NCBI GenBank assembly: GCA_947561395.2
Contig: OX387183.1
Coordinates: 16,729,402 to 16,793,401 of the forward strand
Direction of reading: 5' to 3'
DNA from: Buxus sempervirens
Taxonomy: Eukaryota > Streptophyta > Magnoliopsida > Buxales > Buxaceae
Length of the DNA: 64,000 nucleotides
Part shown: piece after piece, positions 22,600 to 34,997 of the stretch
How positions within the stretch are numbered: the first letter of the stretch is position 1
Layout of the letters: the number at the start of each line of letters is the position of its first letter
Translations under genes and position numbers: made by a program
The notes under the pieces: model-generated
The model's input: the letters and a program-made list of their open reading frames with translations, nothing else
Databases searched by the model: none
Told to the model about the DNA's origin: nothing

Positions 22600-25083
22600 A
22601 AGTTATAGAAACTTCAGTTTCCGTCTCTCACTAAGAAATTTTGTAGTAACGTGACTTGTCGTAACTCACTGCAATTAGGATTTGAAGTTGTCATTTTCAT
22701 CTCTCACTAGGATTAGGAGATCCAACATCACAAACTGCAATGTTTCCACGTTTATTCACTGCTTAGAACAATCCAAAGGAAACTGTAATATCCCCACTAT
22801 AAGATTTTGCATCTTCTATAAACTACCAGGTTTCGTCTCCTTTCACACGAATTCCATATCCCCTGTTTTATTGAGACAAATCATAAAAAAGAATTTTATA
22901 TTATAAGATAATCTTAAATTTAAAAATTCTTTAACAAAATTCTCATATAATTTTTAATGAATTGGTGATTGTTATTATGGAGATTATTTTAAGTATTTAT
23001 TCATAATTTTAAGCTTTTCTTTATGTATATATATAAGTTAGAGGAGGGTTCAGGTTTAGCATAACCGGCCCTAGACCTGACCTTGGTCCATAAAAAAAGT
23101 ATATTTATATTTTTACAATATTATTTTAATATATATCATAGATAAAAATACATATTTAATGTAGAATATGTTATTAATTAATTTATTTTATTTACAAATA
23201 CATTTTTTGTATTTTTTTTTAATACCACCGGGTCCCAACTTGCTCTGTTACCAACCCGATAGGGGTAGGTTAGGGTTTTGTATTGGCTAAACCCTTATAA
23301 GGGCGGGTTTGGAGCATGAAAGTTAGATTTATTAAATAGGTAGATTTTGAGTTCTAAGCAGTATAACGAAAGAAAAAGCGAAAACTAAATGGGTGAAAAA
23401 ATAAATGAAACTTCGAACTTAAGCGCTAAATCATTTTTTTTAAATAACGCATTATCAAATAATTTAAAATTGTTGCTATAATGATTATATATAGTACCTG
23501 GCTAGACATCTAATATACATATATATAAATATATGATTTTTCCTTATCTTTAACTTAATTCATATATGTCTTATGGCTATCTCTTTTAGAGTTCTAAAAC
23601 CCTATAAGCCCTTTGGATCCCACATTAAAATAATTTATTTGTAATCATTGATTTTTTTAAAAAGATAATATACGATTCTGTCTTTTTAGAGCCCTTAAAC
23701 CCCGTAAGCCCGCCATAAATACTATATTAGAAAAACACATACTAAGTAAATAATATTAGATATTGAGATAATTATTAAACAAAAATATCTCATATTAAAA
23801 ACAAAAAGTCTCATAGTAATTAGATACTAAAATTATAATTATAATTAACTCAAAATTTAAAAAAAACTATTAAAAGCACAAACTACCTTTAAGTTTGTTT
23901 TACTTTCACATCCCTAAAATATCCTTTTGTAAAATCTTTAATTTCAAATAAGATAATAAAACAAAAAAAATCTCATATTAATTAGATAATTAAAATTTTT
24001 TATTTACAATTTTTCAGTTTTATTAATTGCAAGATAATATCAAAATATCCTAATTTAACAAATATAATTAATATAACATTAAGAATATTCCTAATAAGAA
24101 TCCTAATATTATTATTGAGAAAAAAATTATTATGATTTTAGAATCCTAATTGAACAAAGTATGCGAATAGAATTAAAATATGTATGTTAAAATAGAATAA
24201 ATATGCAAATAGAATTAAAATATGAATAAGGGATTTTTATGTATACATGTACATGATATATAATATTATATCATATATATCAAATAGAAAACATGGTTTT
24301 TTTATGTAAGAATGTTTACAAACATACTACGAAATTTAGTCCAAATAAAAGTTATTTTAAATTATTTAATAATATGCTATTTAAAAATTTATGTCCCCAT
24401 GCTTAGTGCAGATAAAATAATTTGATATAAGAAAATAAATAAAAAAACTTCCTACGAAAGTTAATTTATATTCACGTGCTTGATAAACAAATTTTTTTTA
24501 TTATTTTTCTTAATATCTAATGTTAGTTACTTAATATGAGATATGTTTGTTAATGTATAATAATATATTTTTAATAACCTTATAGCGACTTAACACAACT
24601 TAATATCAAAATATTTTTAAATATTTGAACATTAGAAATGTAAATGGTTAGAATAACATATGCCTCATTAAAGTTAACAAATATTAACTTAAGATTTAAG
24701 AGATTTCGCAGAGTTGGCTTTACTAATAATATATATTAACTTACTAATAGTATAGATTAACTTAATAATTAAAATACAAAATAATTAAATAAATTAGGGA
24801 GGAGTGTCCACGTGAAGGAGAGAGAAGGTGTGGGGCCCAAAAGGACTATTGGGAAAAGGGAGAATGTGGAGGGGAGAAACAAAAATTTATCATTGTGTCC
24901 AAATACCGTAACAGAATTCTATACTATATAGGTCTTTGGGAAGCTTGCCAACAACTATACACAATTTCCCCAAAAAGCCCTAATCATTCATTGTTAAGGC
25001 GTAACTAATAGAGGGTTAAAATAATCAAAACTATGCATATTCATTTAAATACTGGATAGTTGCAAAAATGTTGATTGTTCCCT

Positions 25084-25131
<48 letters not shown>

Positions 25132-26515
25132 GTGCAGTACTACACGTGTTGACGTGCAACCTGATAGTAATATATACCTAAAAGAATATACATATTCAAT
25201 TATTACACATAATTTATCAAATAATTACATAATTCAGTTAAACATTAATGTGAATGAATATTTTGAGGTTGCATAATGCGTGCGTATATTTTGGTACTAA
25301 AAGTCCACGTGATAATGAATCTTTTGGTATTAAAAATATTCAAAAACCATACAATAACGAATAATTTGGGTTGCTTAATGTAATATAATTTTCCACATGA
25401 TCTTTTTACAGTATTTCCCCAAAATGTTAATTTTGTTAAATATATAATTAACGCATGCAAAATGTTAACCTAAAGAGCTTGAGCTGAACTTGGGTGGGCT
25501 TAGCTCGATAAAAGCTCTTTCAGTATGTAATATATTATTATAATAAACATATATATACACGTTGAGATATAATTAGTAAAGTTAAACTCATAGTTAAATA
25601 TTTTTCCTGAGTTAAGAATTTAAAAATTAAAAATAAATACTAATTAACAACTATTTGGCTCTTAATCAAACTAAAACCTAATTAACTTTTAATTATTACT
25701 TTCTCTTGATAATGCAAACTTTTAGCTTTAGCTGTTTTATTTCTTTATAAGAAATTAATTTTTTTCTTATATTTTTTACATTGTTATGATTACATGAGTA
25801 AAATTTTCCTTTTAATTTCTTCTAAATGCAGGTTTTCGATCCTATTAGTTCTTAGTATTTAATAGAGAAAGGATACAATGGCTACGAATAAAGAAGCCTC
25901 ATTAGCTTATTTTATTTTAATTTTTCGTTATTGTCTATTGACTCCGTTGTTTATAATCATCTATTTTTTTTTTTTATTTTGTAATGTCTTTATCCGTAAA
26001 TGATACACTATATAGGACTTGGCACCTCATATGGCTGTGATTTAGAGAGCACTTTTGAGAAATTTTTTTAGATTGAATATTTGTTGATCATGCTACTAGA
26101 ATGGTATTTTATTTTTCCTTTACATAAATCTAAACAAAGCACAAGTTAAAAGTCATTTTTAGTGAGTCAAGCCTTTTGTGAGCCTAGCCCTAAACGTGCC
26201 TATATTTTGTAGGCCGAGCCTGAGCTCAATAATATTTAACGAGCCTAAACCAAGCTTGAACCCAAAACTCTATATTATTAAATAAAGTCAACCCATATTT
26301 CCTGTCTGATATTCTATACTCAAAACGCCCTCCATTTTTTTTTCCAAATTTACTCAAACATCACTATAATAATTAACTACCCACATAACTTTTCTTTATT
26401 TCTAATTCTTTTGCTACCAGCATAACGTGTGCATCTCCCTAGTATGTGGTAAAGAGGAGTGTTAGAATGGCCTCATACATTTTTTTGGGGTACTCAACAG
26501 CCGAATTGATATTAA
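22600..26515. other. AT-rich intergenic DNA, no gene
   Basis: About 3.9 kb without recognisable coding sequence. It holds a CT dinucleotide tract at 25,090-25,129 and degenerate AT-rich stretches. GTGTCCACGTG and GGGGCCCAAAAGGAC near 24,806-24,845 resemble 13,630-13,675, left of F-box copy 1, so this is probably the left flank of copy 3, separated from it by the large Harbinger element. Confidence 0.5.
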
Positions 26516-27386
26516 GCTGCGTTTGGCCTAGCTTAAATAAGTGCTTATTAGGGCTTATGGCTTATTAAAGCACTTATTTAAGCTTAAAATTTGTTTGGTT
26601 ATCTTAGATGGGTAAGTACTTACCCATAAGAGGAAGAGGAACATAACCCATAAGGAGAAGCACTTGAGAGTGGCTTCTCCTTCCTCTATTTTGAGAAGCC
26701 CTCTCGATCGAGCTTTCTCTCTCTCTCGCCTTTGAGCTCTGTCTCCCATTCTCGACTCTCTGCGAAATTTCTCCCTCTTTCTCTCTTTAGCTGTAGCACT
26801 TGCTCCATTTACAGGTTCGTCTCCCTTCGTCTCCCTCTTTGTGTACTTGTTACAGGTTTGTCTCCATTTACAGTTTCCCTTCTCCATTTACAGGTTCGTC
26901 TTCATTTACAACTGCCACAACCTACCTCAAGTGAATACTGGTTCGTCTCCCTCTTTTACTTTTATTTTTGTTTTTTGATCTGCATTGATCATCCTCTGTA
27001 TATTTCTGTTTGTGGATTTTTGTAGATTCACGTTTTTTATTCTTGTTATTTGATTTTGTTTTTTAGTTGTGCTACTTGTTCTTCAATCGTATGAATTTCT
27101 GTCAGTGCATTGTTTGTGTTTGATGAATTGTATGAAAGAAATCAAACAAGTTGGCATTCCATTGTCTTACTGAAGCTCTTTAACGGACTCATTTTTTTCC
27201 CTGTTATATTTTTTCCTCTTCTTAATTGTTGTGGAACGGTAGTTTTCAATCGATGACCATAACTCTGATTCAAATCGATGCCTGCAAAATAGAGCACCGA
27301 GTGGTACATACAGGGAAGATTAATAAATATAATTTATTAGCATTCGGATATCAAATTCCAGTAACTCTGATTCAAATCAATCTTAC

Positions 27387-27615
27387 CGTCCTTAGCAGCC
27401 AATGACACCATTATGTCATCGATTCCCTTCTCCATTCCTTTCAGTCCACACATGTACACATAGGTGTTATCTTTCTTGAGCAATAGCTCCTCTGCATACT
27501 CGGCCATTCGGGTCTGAATGTACATTTTCTCTCCTTTCTCATTCTTTTGCTCTCTACTCACTGCGAAGTCAACCCTGAAATTCTCAGGTGACTTCTCCTT
27601 CATCTTCTCAAATTC
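27387..27615 (-). pseudogene. Captured ferredoxin-NADP(+) reductase exon
   Basis: From an AG acceptor at 27,616 the minus strand reads [20 protein letters not shown], then [37 protein letters not shown] and [11 protein letters not shown], ending at a donor (GACG/GTAAGA, 27,386). This is the NADP-binding C-terminal part of leaf-type plastid FNR, the enzyme that passes electrons from ferredoxin to NADP+; YMCGLKGME is its signature. Compared with FNR as I recall it, two residues (Trp-Glu) are missing after AEEL. The final exon with the C-terminal Tyr is absent and the frame reads into intron to a stop. It lies inside the Harbinger element, antisense to the transposase. Confidence 0.85.
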
Positions 27616-28090
27616 CTGTCTCGTATAATTGTTTCAGCTTAGTTTAATCATCTAGAATAAACAACGGATCACTCAAAGTGAGAGCAGCATTCAAAAGGGG
27701 AAAAAAATTCAGATTATTATAATCATTTTTTTCCTATAAAATCAAAAGCTCTGATTAACAGATCAATGTAGAGGTGCACAAGGTCCTTAAAGAGATAGTG
27801 GGAACCATTCACACTATCACAAGAGAAATCCTTGCAACTTTGAATTCAACAGAGCCCAGAATTTCATATAGACTCACAACCTCACCTAGGAGAAACATAA
27901 GTGAGATACTCCTGCTAACATATACCCAACTCACTTCTATTCACTTGTATAGAAAATCAAATTTATTAAAGTTATATCTAGCTTTCAAACAATTAATCTC
28001 AAAGATAATTTAGTGGATTGGTATCTTACTCACAGATTTGTCTATGGTGTAGCAGAGTTAGTGTGGCATGACTCTGCCACACTAACTCAA

Positions 28091-28780
28091 AGTTATATCT
28101 TTTCTTTTGGGGTGATTCCATATTCAATGGTTCTTCTCAAGCCAAAATCCATTCTTAGTTGGATGGAAATCAAAAGCATGCACTGGTATTGTGATTGGCT
28201 AGTTCATTTTGAAAAATATTTTCTCTCTCTCTTGAATTAACCAATGCTATTTGGTGCATGATTTTCGGTACAAAGGATTTGCACCCTTCCTAGCTTTTGA
28301 CAAGTTGCATTAATTTTTTTTCTTCATGAATACATGGTTCTAGGTGTGTCTGGTGTTGTCATTGACAATTGGGTTTAAATATTATATATTTTTATTCAAC
28401 CACTGGAAGAATATTTTAATGGTAATAATTTAATATAGGAACAAGGATGCCAGGTCTTCTAGGTGGCTAGCTATGTGACTCAATATTATGAATGCGTCAA
28501 AACAATACGGTGCATCCTCTTGTGGTTATTGACACCATTTAGTGGTTCCTTACATAAATTTATGTTTAATTTATTCTTTACCAAGTTGCATGATCAAGTT
28601 TGGATGATGCAACTGAAGCCATGTTACCATTGTAGATGGTTAAAATCTTCTGGGGCATTATGAATGGGTGTTAATTTCTATAGTATTGAATGTGTTGGGT
28701 GCACTATTTTGCACGAGACACTTACTTGGTAAGATCAATTGAATATGGAATCACCCCAAAAGAAAAGATATACCTTACTC
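28091..28780. repeat. Inverted repeat (~44-bp arms) within the Harbinger element
   Basis: TATATCTTTTCTTTTGGGGT followed by GATTCCATATTCAATGG at 28,091-28,134 is matched in reverse complement at 28,737-28,780. A shorter palindrome (GTTAGTGTGGCA/TGCCACACTAAC) lies just left at about 28,059-28,088. Possibly a nested foldback element of ~700 bp. Confidence 0.65.
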
Positions 28781-30375
28781 AAAGTTATATAGGAATTTGC
28801 TTAAAGTGAAGTAGTTTTTTTAGTCTCAGGTTTTGATTTACTTAGAATGGGATTTGGTTGGCCTAATTTGATAATTGCTGGTCTGGAAATCTTTGATTTA
28901 CTTGAGGAGACAATACTTGATGAGAAATTGTCTAACTTATATATGAGATTGTAATGTAGTGCTGTCCCTGAAGATCACGAACAAGCTGTACAAAAATGTA
29001 TCTTGGACTCTTGGTGTAGCATGAACATTCTAAATCCAAACCCCATGATCAGCAAGACTCTTGGTGTTGGTTTCTGGAGGGCCCCTTGGATAAGCTGGAC
29101 ACAGCAAGGCTCAAAGAGTTGCAAGCATAAACCGTAAAACGTTTGTGGGCTCCCTTTCTATAAAATCAGAAAAAAATTTTGTTTGAGATCTACTATTTTA
29201 TTTATATTTTACTAGTTTCATCTGGTTTGTATATCATATTGACTTATTGAGAATCATTTGAACTCATCATGTCACTGTACACTTCTAATCATTGAGGAAA
29301 ATAAAATTTATCTTAAGGATACTCCCCATATTACAGATTCCTCTTATTTTCTTTCTTTGCTTTTTTTTCCCCCACTTGTTTTCAATCATACCCTTTGGTG
29401 ATTTTAAAATTCCTAGTTTATCTCTCATTAATTTTAAACTGTGGTCATAAGATATAATCTCAAGAAACAGTCTAGACGCTTGTGGGGTAAGACTTCATAC
29501 ATTAAACTGTCCCCAGAAAAGGCAGTCAAACAGTATACTAAGCCTGCAGCTCCATTGACTGGCAAGGTTTTCCTAGGGCTCTATATACAAACCATACCAG
29601 TCATCTAGAGGGCATCGATCTTTTGCCCATTTACCACATCCTTTCTTGGAATGAGGAATACATTATTACCAATATGCACAAGATAGCATACATTGTCCAA
29701 AATACTCCCTACTCAATTACGTGAGAGTTATACAGTAAATTCACACACCCACTAACTTCATAAAATTTTTTTCCATCTATGAGAGCTATCAAAGAATCAG
29801 CAGCCCAGGAAAGGAACATTTTTAGAACAATATCAGCACAGAACCTTATCAACATAGTGAGAATATTATTGTCATAACCAAATATTACTTTCCCATGATG
29901 TATAAATCATGTTCTAGAATTTACCTCTATGAGGTTCAGTTTAAAGCATTTCATATCACATCCAGATAACAAATCTGCCACTACACACATAATATAAAAA
30001 TGCGTACCATAAAAAGAATGCCTTTTCCTATTATATGCAATTATTTCTTTCTAGCAAGGTACATATTTGTTTTATACACAACACACACGTGTCTTTATAT
30101 ATGCCTCCATACAATGTGCTTAAGCAACGGGTATTTCATTAAAATAACCACTAAGAGATTTAATTTATTTAACCAGGAAAAATATACATAAAAGGTATCA
30201 GGTTCTAGGTTCTACTTAGATCTTACCAAGTTTGTTTTTTCAAACACAATTTTTGGTTTAGATCTTACAAAAATCTTATTGCTTCTTTTCTGTTGACTTT
30301 TAGGTGTGCTTTGGAAATCTGACTTTTATTTAACTTATGACTTTAATTTCTTGACTTGAATGAAATAGGAGATAA

Positions 30376-31401
30376 ATGGAAAATCGAGAAAAAGTAGCTG
30401 CCGCCTTACATGGGAAGGTGAAAGCCCATTGGACAGCTGAACACCACAAAGTTTTTGTTGAGTTATGCCTAGAGCAAACCTTAATTGGTAATAGGCCTGG
30501 AACACACCTTAATAAAGCTGGTTGGAGTGTTGTCGTAGAGGAATTTTTTAAGAGAACAGGCATAAGGTATGAGCAAAAACAATTGAAGAATCACTGGGAT
30601 GGTACTAAACTTCAGTGGCAAGCATGGAATAAAATTCTTAAGGAGTTTAGTGGGTCAGGATGGGATCCCGTTCTTCGAACTGCAGATATCCCTCATGATC
30701 GTTGGGATAGTCTCGTAAAGGTATAATTTTCAAGTTTTAATTGCTAAATAATATGTCAAGAAAAATATTGTATTAGTAACTTATTTTTATATTTGCTACA
30801 GACTTATCCCGACACAGCTCAGTTTCGTCACAAAGAACTACCCCATGCCAATGATTTAGATGTCATTTTTGGAGGAACATTGGCTACTGGGCAAGCGGCT
30901 TGGACACCTGCCCAAGGTAACTTGCCTACTAACGAAGGTGGCTCAAATCCAGTAAGGGATGATTCAAGCATGCCAAGCAATTCAATTGGCATGATGGGAG
31001 ATAACCAAGATAATGAAGTTGCTAGCAACAATGAAGAGGAAGAAATCGAGCCTCCTCCTAAGCATGCTAGAAGAAACGAAGGGAGCTCCTTCCATAGGCG
31101 CAATAAGGAATCTAGTGCTTCTAGGCTTGATAACCAAATCAATCGACTTTGTGAGGCTGTTGAATTGAGGACTGCTGCATCGTGTAAGTCCGTACAAGCA
31201 GAAAAGCAATACACTATAGCTGATTGTATTGAATGCCTTAATGAGATGGATGAAGTAGAACGAGGAAGCGAGTTGTACTTATTTGCTACGGATTTATTCT
31301 TGAAGAAGGAATATAGGGAGCTTTTTGTTGAATTGAAGACGGCTGATGTTCGACTTGCATGGTTGCGGCGTTTACAATCTTTGGGTCTTACACTCCATTA
31401 A
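30376..31401 (+). CDS. Harbinger ORF1: Myb/SANT-like DNA-binding protein
   Basis: Two exons, 30,376-30,720 and 30,802-31,401, joined in phase 0 across an 81-bp intron, give about 315 residues. The N-terminal ~100 residues are a Myb/SANT-like trihelix domain (AHWTAEHHKVFVELCLEQ, TGIRYEQKQLKNHWDGTKLQ, WDPVLRTADIPHDRWDSLVK). An acidic linker (EEEEIEPPPKHARR) and a helical C-terminus (EVERGSELYLFATDLFLKKE) follow. In this superfamily ORF1 helps load the transposase onto TIRs and imports it to the nucleus. The frame is intact. A ~105-bp duplication of its 3' end follows the stop. It closely resembles host LIMYB-type genes, but its place inside the TIRs marks it as the transposon gene. Confidence 0.85.
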
Positions 31402-31402
31402 G

Positions 31403-31505
31403 ATTTGAAGAAGGAATATAGGGAGCTTTTTGTTGAATTGAAGAAAGCTGGTTTTCGACTTGCATCGTTGTGGCATTGACAATCTTTTGGTCTTATACTC
31501 CATTA
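31403..31505 (+). repeat. Direct duplication of the ORF1 3' end
   Basis: TGAAGAAGGAATATAGGGAG at 31,301 recurs at 31,406. The following ~95 bp repeat with several differences (period ~105 bp), so the stop-proximal coding end is present twice, the second copy as untranslated sequence. Confidence 0.9.
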
Positions 31506-31979
31506 TGATGAAAATCTTTTGGTCTTATTTCCCTTTTTTCTGATCCTTGTTTCCTTGGTGTTACTACCACCTGATTAATACAGTATTTTGGCTGATGTAT
31601 TCTTTTTATCCCTTGCATGGATACAGTATTTTGGCTGCACTTTGGATTTTTAAAATACTAGCACAACTGAGTTTGTAACAATGGCAAATATTCTCTGTTT
31701 ACATATTTACTTCCTATCTCTGGCACAGATGTATTACTGTGGCTTTGCTTTAATGTGAACACAGGTATAATGAACAAATATATGAAATGGGTTAAGAAAT
31801 CTGTTTTTTCTTGCTTTAATGTGAACACGTGAACTCTTCCTCTTTAAATCTTGTGATTTGGGCTCAATTAGCTGGAAGCAATTTGTATGAGTTAGTCAAT
31901 TGGAATGTATGTGTTCCTGTGAAAATTTTAGATGGACTCTGTTATTATCTATATTTTCTTTTATTTATTTTCAGGTCAC

Positions 31980-33068
31980 ATGGACTCTGAAGAACAAATC
32001 GATATGTTGGTACTCATAGCTGCTAAATTGATTCAACGATATCATAGTCTTTATATCGTAAAAGAGCCATGTCGAGTATCAAAACACACAGGATGGGCCT
32101 TTGTGCATGAAATTTTAGATGGCCATCCTCCTTCATTTTCTGAAGTCCCGACAGAAATACACAGAAATAAGAAATATTGGCCATTTTTCAAGGTAATTGA
32201 AGAACTTTATGACTACAATTTTATTTTTATTTTTAGTAAATTTTTTTTAATATGTAGGATTGTATTGGTGCACTAGATGGAACACATATTAGCGCTGTTA
32301 TACCATTGGAACAACAAGTACCATATCGTGGTCGAAAAGGTGATTGCACACAAAATGTCATGGCAGTATGCTCTTTTGACATGCGATTCACTTATGTTAA
32401 TGCTGGTTGGGAAGGGATAGCTAATGATTCACGTATCTTGTTAGAAACTATTCGTAAGCCAGAATTGAATTTTCCTCATGCTCCACCTGGTTAGTAAAAT
32501 AATTTAATTAAATATTTTTGTTTATGACTTTAAGTAGATTTGTTATTATAATAGTTTAATGTTTTTTTTTGTCAAAATATCAGGTAAATATTATGTTGTT
32601 GATGCGGGGTATCCTAATATGCGTGGTTTTCTTGCACCATATCGAGGAGTTCGTTATCATCTTCCAGACTTTCGACGTGGTAGTCGAGCTAGGAGGGAAA
32701 AAGAATTATTTAATTATGCTCATTCATCGTTACGAAATGTGATCGAAAGATGTTTTGGTGTATTGAAGGCGCGGTTCCCAATTTTAAAATTGATGGCTCC
32801 TTATCCATTTTCAACACAAAGATATATTGTTGTGGCAACAATGGCTATACACAATTTTATTCGACAAGCTGCATTATATGATGATCACTTTAGACAATAT
32901 GAAGATGAAGAGTGCATATGTGAAGATGAAGAAAGATCATTTGATGATGAACCAAATCCTGATGGTATCATCCAGCAGCAGCAGCTTGGGGAGATGGGTT
33001 GTACTAGAGATACAATTGCAAATGCTATAAAGTTTGCACATGATAGTGGTCATATTAGTTTTAGTTAA
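31980..33068 (+). CDS. PIF/Harbinger DDE transposase with internal N-terminal deletion
   Basis: Three exons, 31,980-32,192, 32,258-32,489 and 32,584-33,068, join in frame (phases 0 and 1) to about 309 residues. The catalytic core is complete by eye: first Asp in CIGALDGTHI, second in KYYVVDAGYPNMRGF, Glu in RNVIERCFGVLKARFPI. The C-terminal IHNFIRQ block and acidic tail are present. In exon 1 WAFVHEILDGH runs straight into PPSFSEVPTEI; family members as I recall them have about 75-80 more residues there, including the helix-turn-helix region. No stop or frameshift. It would cut and rejoin TIRs if active, but loss of the N-terminal DNA-binding part makes activity doubtful. Confidence 0.85.
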
Positions 33069-33409
33069 TTACATATTTTGGCATTTGATACATATGCGGG
33101 ATTTTATTTCATAGATGGTTTTTTTTTTTTAGTTTTTGTTTTTTATAGGGATCCAAATAAAATACAAAGCTTTGATGTGTTTAATTTGGATAAAATAAAA
33201 AAGTAAGTGCTTTGATACATATGTTTACCAAACACTTTCCTTAACTAAAAAGCACTTATTATATTATTAAGTGCTTAAATAAATGTGTTTACCAAACACC
33301 AAACTTATCATATGAGCACTTTTTTATAACTATGGATAAGTACTTAAATAAGCTAAATTACCTTTTAAGTGCTTACCCATAAGCACAAGCTAGGCCAAAC
33401 GCCACCTAA

Positions 33410-34178
33410 GAGACTAACCGAACATGACTAACCCCCCTAGCTTCATAAAAAATCAGAGTTGAGAGAAAGTGGGGGGCAGCCAACCACATACATGAAAAAC
33501 AGTAGAGGGCATAGTTAACCTAATACATGTAAGTCAATTTTTTCAGAAGGTAATTAAAGCGTTGCTCCAGGTAACCATGCTTCAGCATTAATTTTTTAAT
33601 TTTTTTTTCTTTGTCGGCTGGAGACAACAATGGAGACAATTGTAATAATGTCTGAAAGACATATTTTCTGTTGAAATATCATATATGGGCACTTTGATAT
33701 TCTCTCTACATGCTTTGAAACTTGGGCTCTGATGCCAATGTTAACAAAATAAAATGAAGTATGAATCCTTAATTACCACGGTTATAATAATTATCACTGC
33801 GCCCTGTTACTACACCACAGTTTTTGAATTGGGAGTCCATGAGATTTTGTTTTCTCTTTTGACTTCAGGGTAACATGGCATGGAAATTCTGAAACTTTTC
33901 TTACCTTCATGGTCAACTTTACAACAATGTGGTTCCAATTAATTAGTCCAGTTTGCACAGCCACCAAACAACCTGCTACTCACCACCAATGGTCTTTATG
34001 TAACCGAAACTTTTCTCTCTATTTGATTATTCTTGCGAAGTGAAGCCCAGAAATTGGAGGAGTCAAATGAGAATTTGCAAGAGAAAATTAGAGAGAGAGA
34101 GAGACAGAGAGAACCTATATCCAAACCTTTTATCATATAAAAAAGGAAAAAGAGAAAAGAAAAATCAATGCTTAGTAT
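33410..34178. other. 3' flank of F-box copy 3
   Basis: No gene. It contains the empty-site counterpart (GGTAATTAAAGCGTTG, ~33,550) of the MITE at 19,455 and other sequence shared with the 3' flanks of F-box copies 1 and 2. A GA-rich tract lies near 34,090-34,115. Confidence 0.55.
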
Positions 34179-34997
34179 TCAACTTTTATATATCCAAATA
34201 ATTCTATTATTTAAAAATCCTTCATCTTTTGTTAGCTTTTTATCATAAATATCAGAACACGAATATGACTGATCATCCTCCAAAGAGTAGAACTTGAGCT
34301 CATTATCCGTCCAATTATTGTAACAAATTTTGTTCTCCATCTTCTGTACTCGTGTGGCCACCGAAAGAGATGTGCGTCCCAGAAATGTGAACAGTGAACG
34401 ATCTCCTAAGCTTTCAACTTTGAGCCATGCCTTCCTCGATTCATCAAGCCTGTAAACACGAACTGATCTTATGAAGCTTTTGGAGTTTACTAGAACCATT
34501 ATGAGATCCCCATCTGACTCAACCAAAAAAACTCCTTCCCGTGCGAACGAATAATCCGGGCTAGGAAGGACCCTGAACTTATTCTCATTGAGATGGAAAA
34601 TAATTACGTCTCCATCGCGGTCCGCAACATAAACGCTTTCTTCGAAGAAAACTGCATTCCGAACAAAAAATCCACCTTTGTATCTACATCTGAATGTACG
34701 CGTAGTCCATGTTGGATCTCCCTGACGACATCTATAGAACCTGATTCGATTTGGACGAAGAGTATAGCAACCGATGACGAAGAACACACTATCTGGGGAA
34801 GTTGGATCACAAGACATTGTGCCTACAATGATTTCCGCATCTGGAATCAGCTTTGGCAGATTAATTATCCTCTTGGTGAAAGGATTGTACAGAAATATCA
34901 ACCGAGATCCAGATTGTATGGGAGATAGTAACAGCCAATCCTGCTTTGAAGCAATCAACGGCAAGCAGTTGCGGATCTCGCCGGAGATAATCTTCTG
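34179..34997 (-). pseudogene. F-box/DUF295 gene, copy 3, 5'-truncated
   Basis: An open frame runs from the break at 34,997 (QKIISGEIRNCLPLIASKQD) to a stop at 34,179, giving about 270 residues of DUF295-type propeller: LIFLYNPFTKRIINLPKLIP, ESVYVADRDGDVIIFHLNEN, VYRLDESRKAWLKVESLGDR, WTDNELKFYSLEDDQSYSC. It is the best preserved of the three copies in this part. Homology to copy 2 stops abruptly at 34,997, in mid-codon context, and everything 5' (the F-box and first ~90 residues) is replaced by the left end of the tandem duplication. An in-frame ATG at 34,964 could start a 261-residue product without an F-box. Probably non-functional. Confidence 0.78.

Larger units (their letters stand above)
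26516..33406 (+). mobile_element. PIF/Harbinger transposon, 6.9 kb, TSD TAA, carrying an FNR exon
   Basis: The left end GCTGCGTTTGGCCTAGCTT and right end AAGCTAGGCCAAACGCCACC are inverted. TAA flanks at 26,513-26,515 and 33,407-33,409. Subterminal AAGTGCTTA/TAAGCACTT motifs repeat at both ends. The right half has both Harbinger genes: a MYB-like ORF1 (30,376-31,401) and a DDE transposase (31,980-33,068). The left 3.8 kb carries a captured ferredoxin-NADP reductase exon and non-coding sequence including a separate foldback. F-box segment homology continues on both outer flanks, which supports the borders. Confidence 0.88.

Noticed and set aside
30828..31214. Minus-strand 128-residue ORF
   Set aside because: Antisense to Harbinger ORF1, which has clear domain structure.
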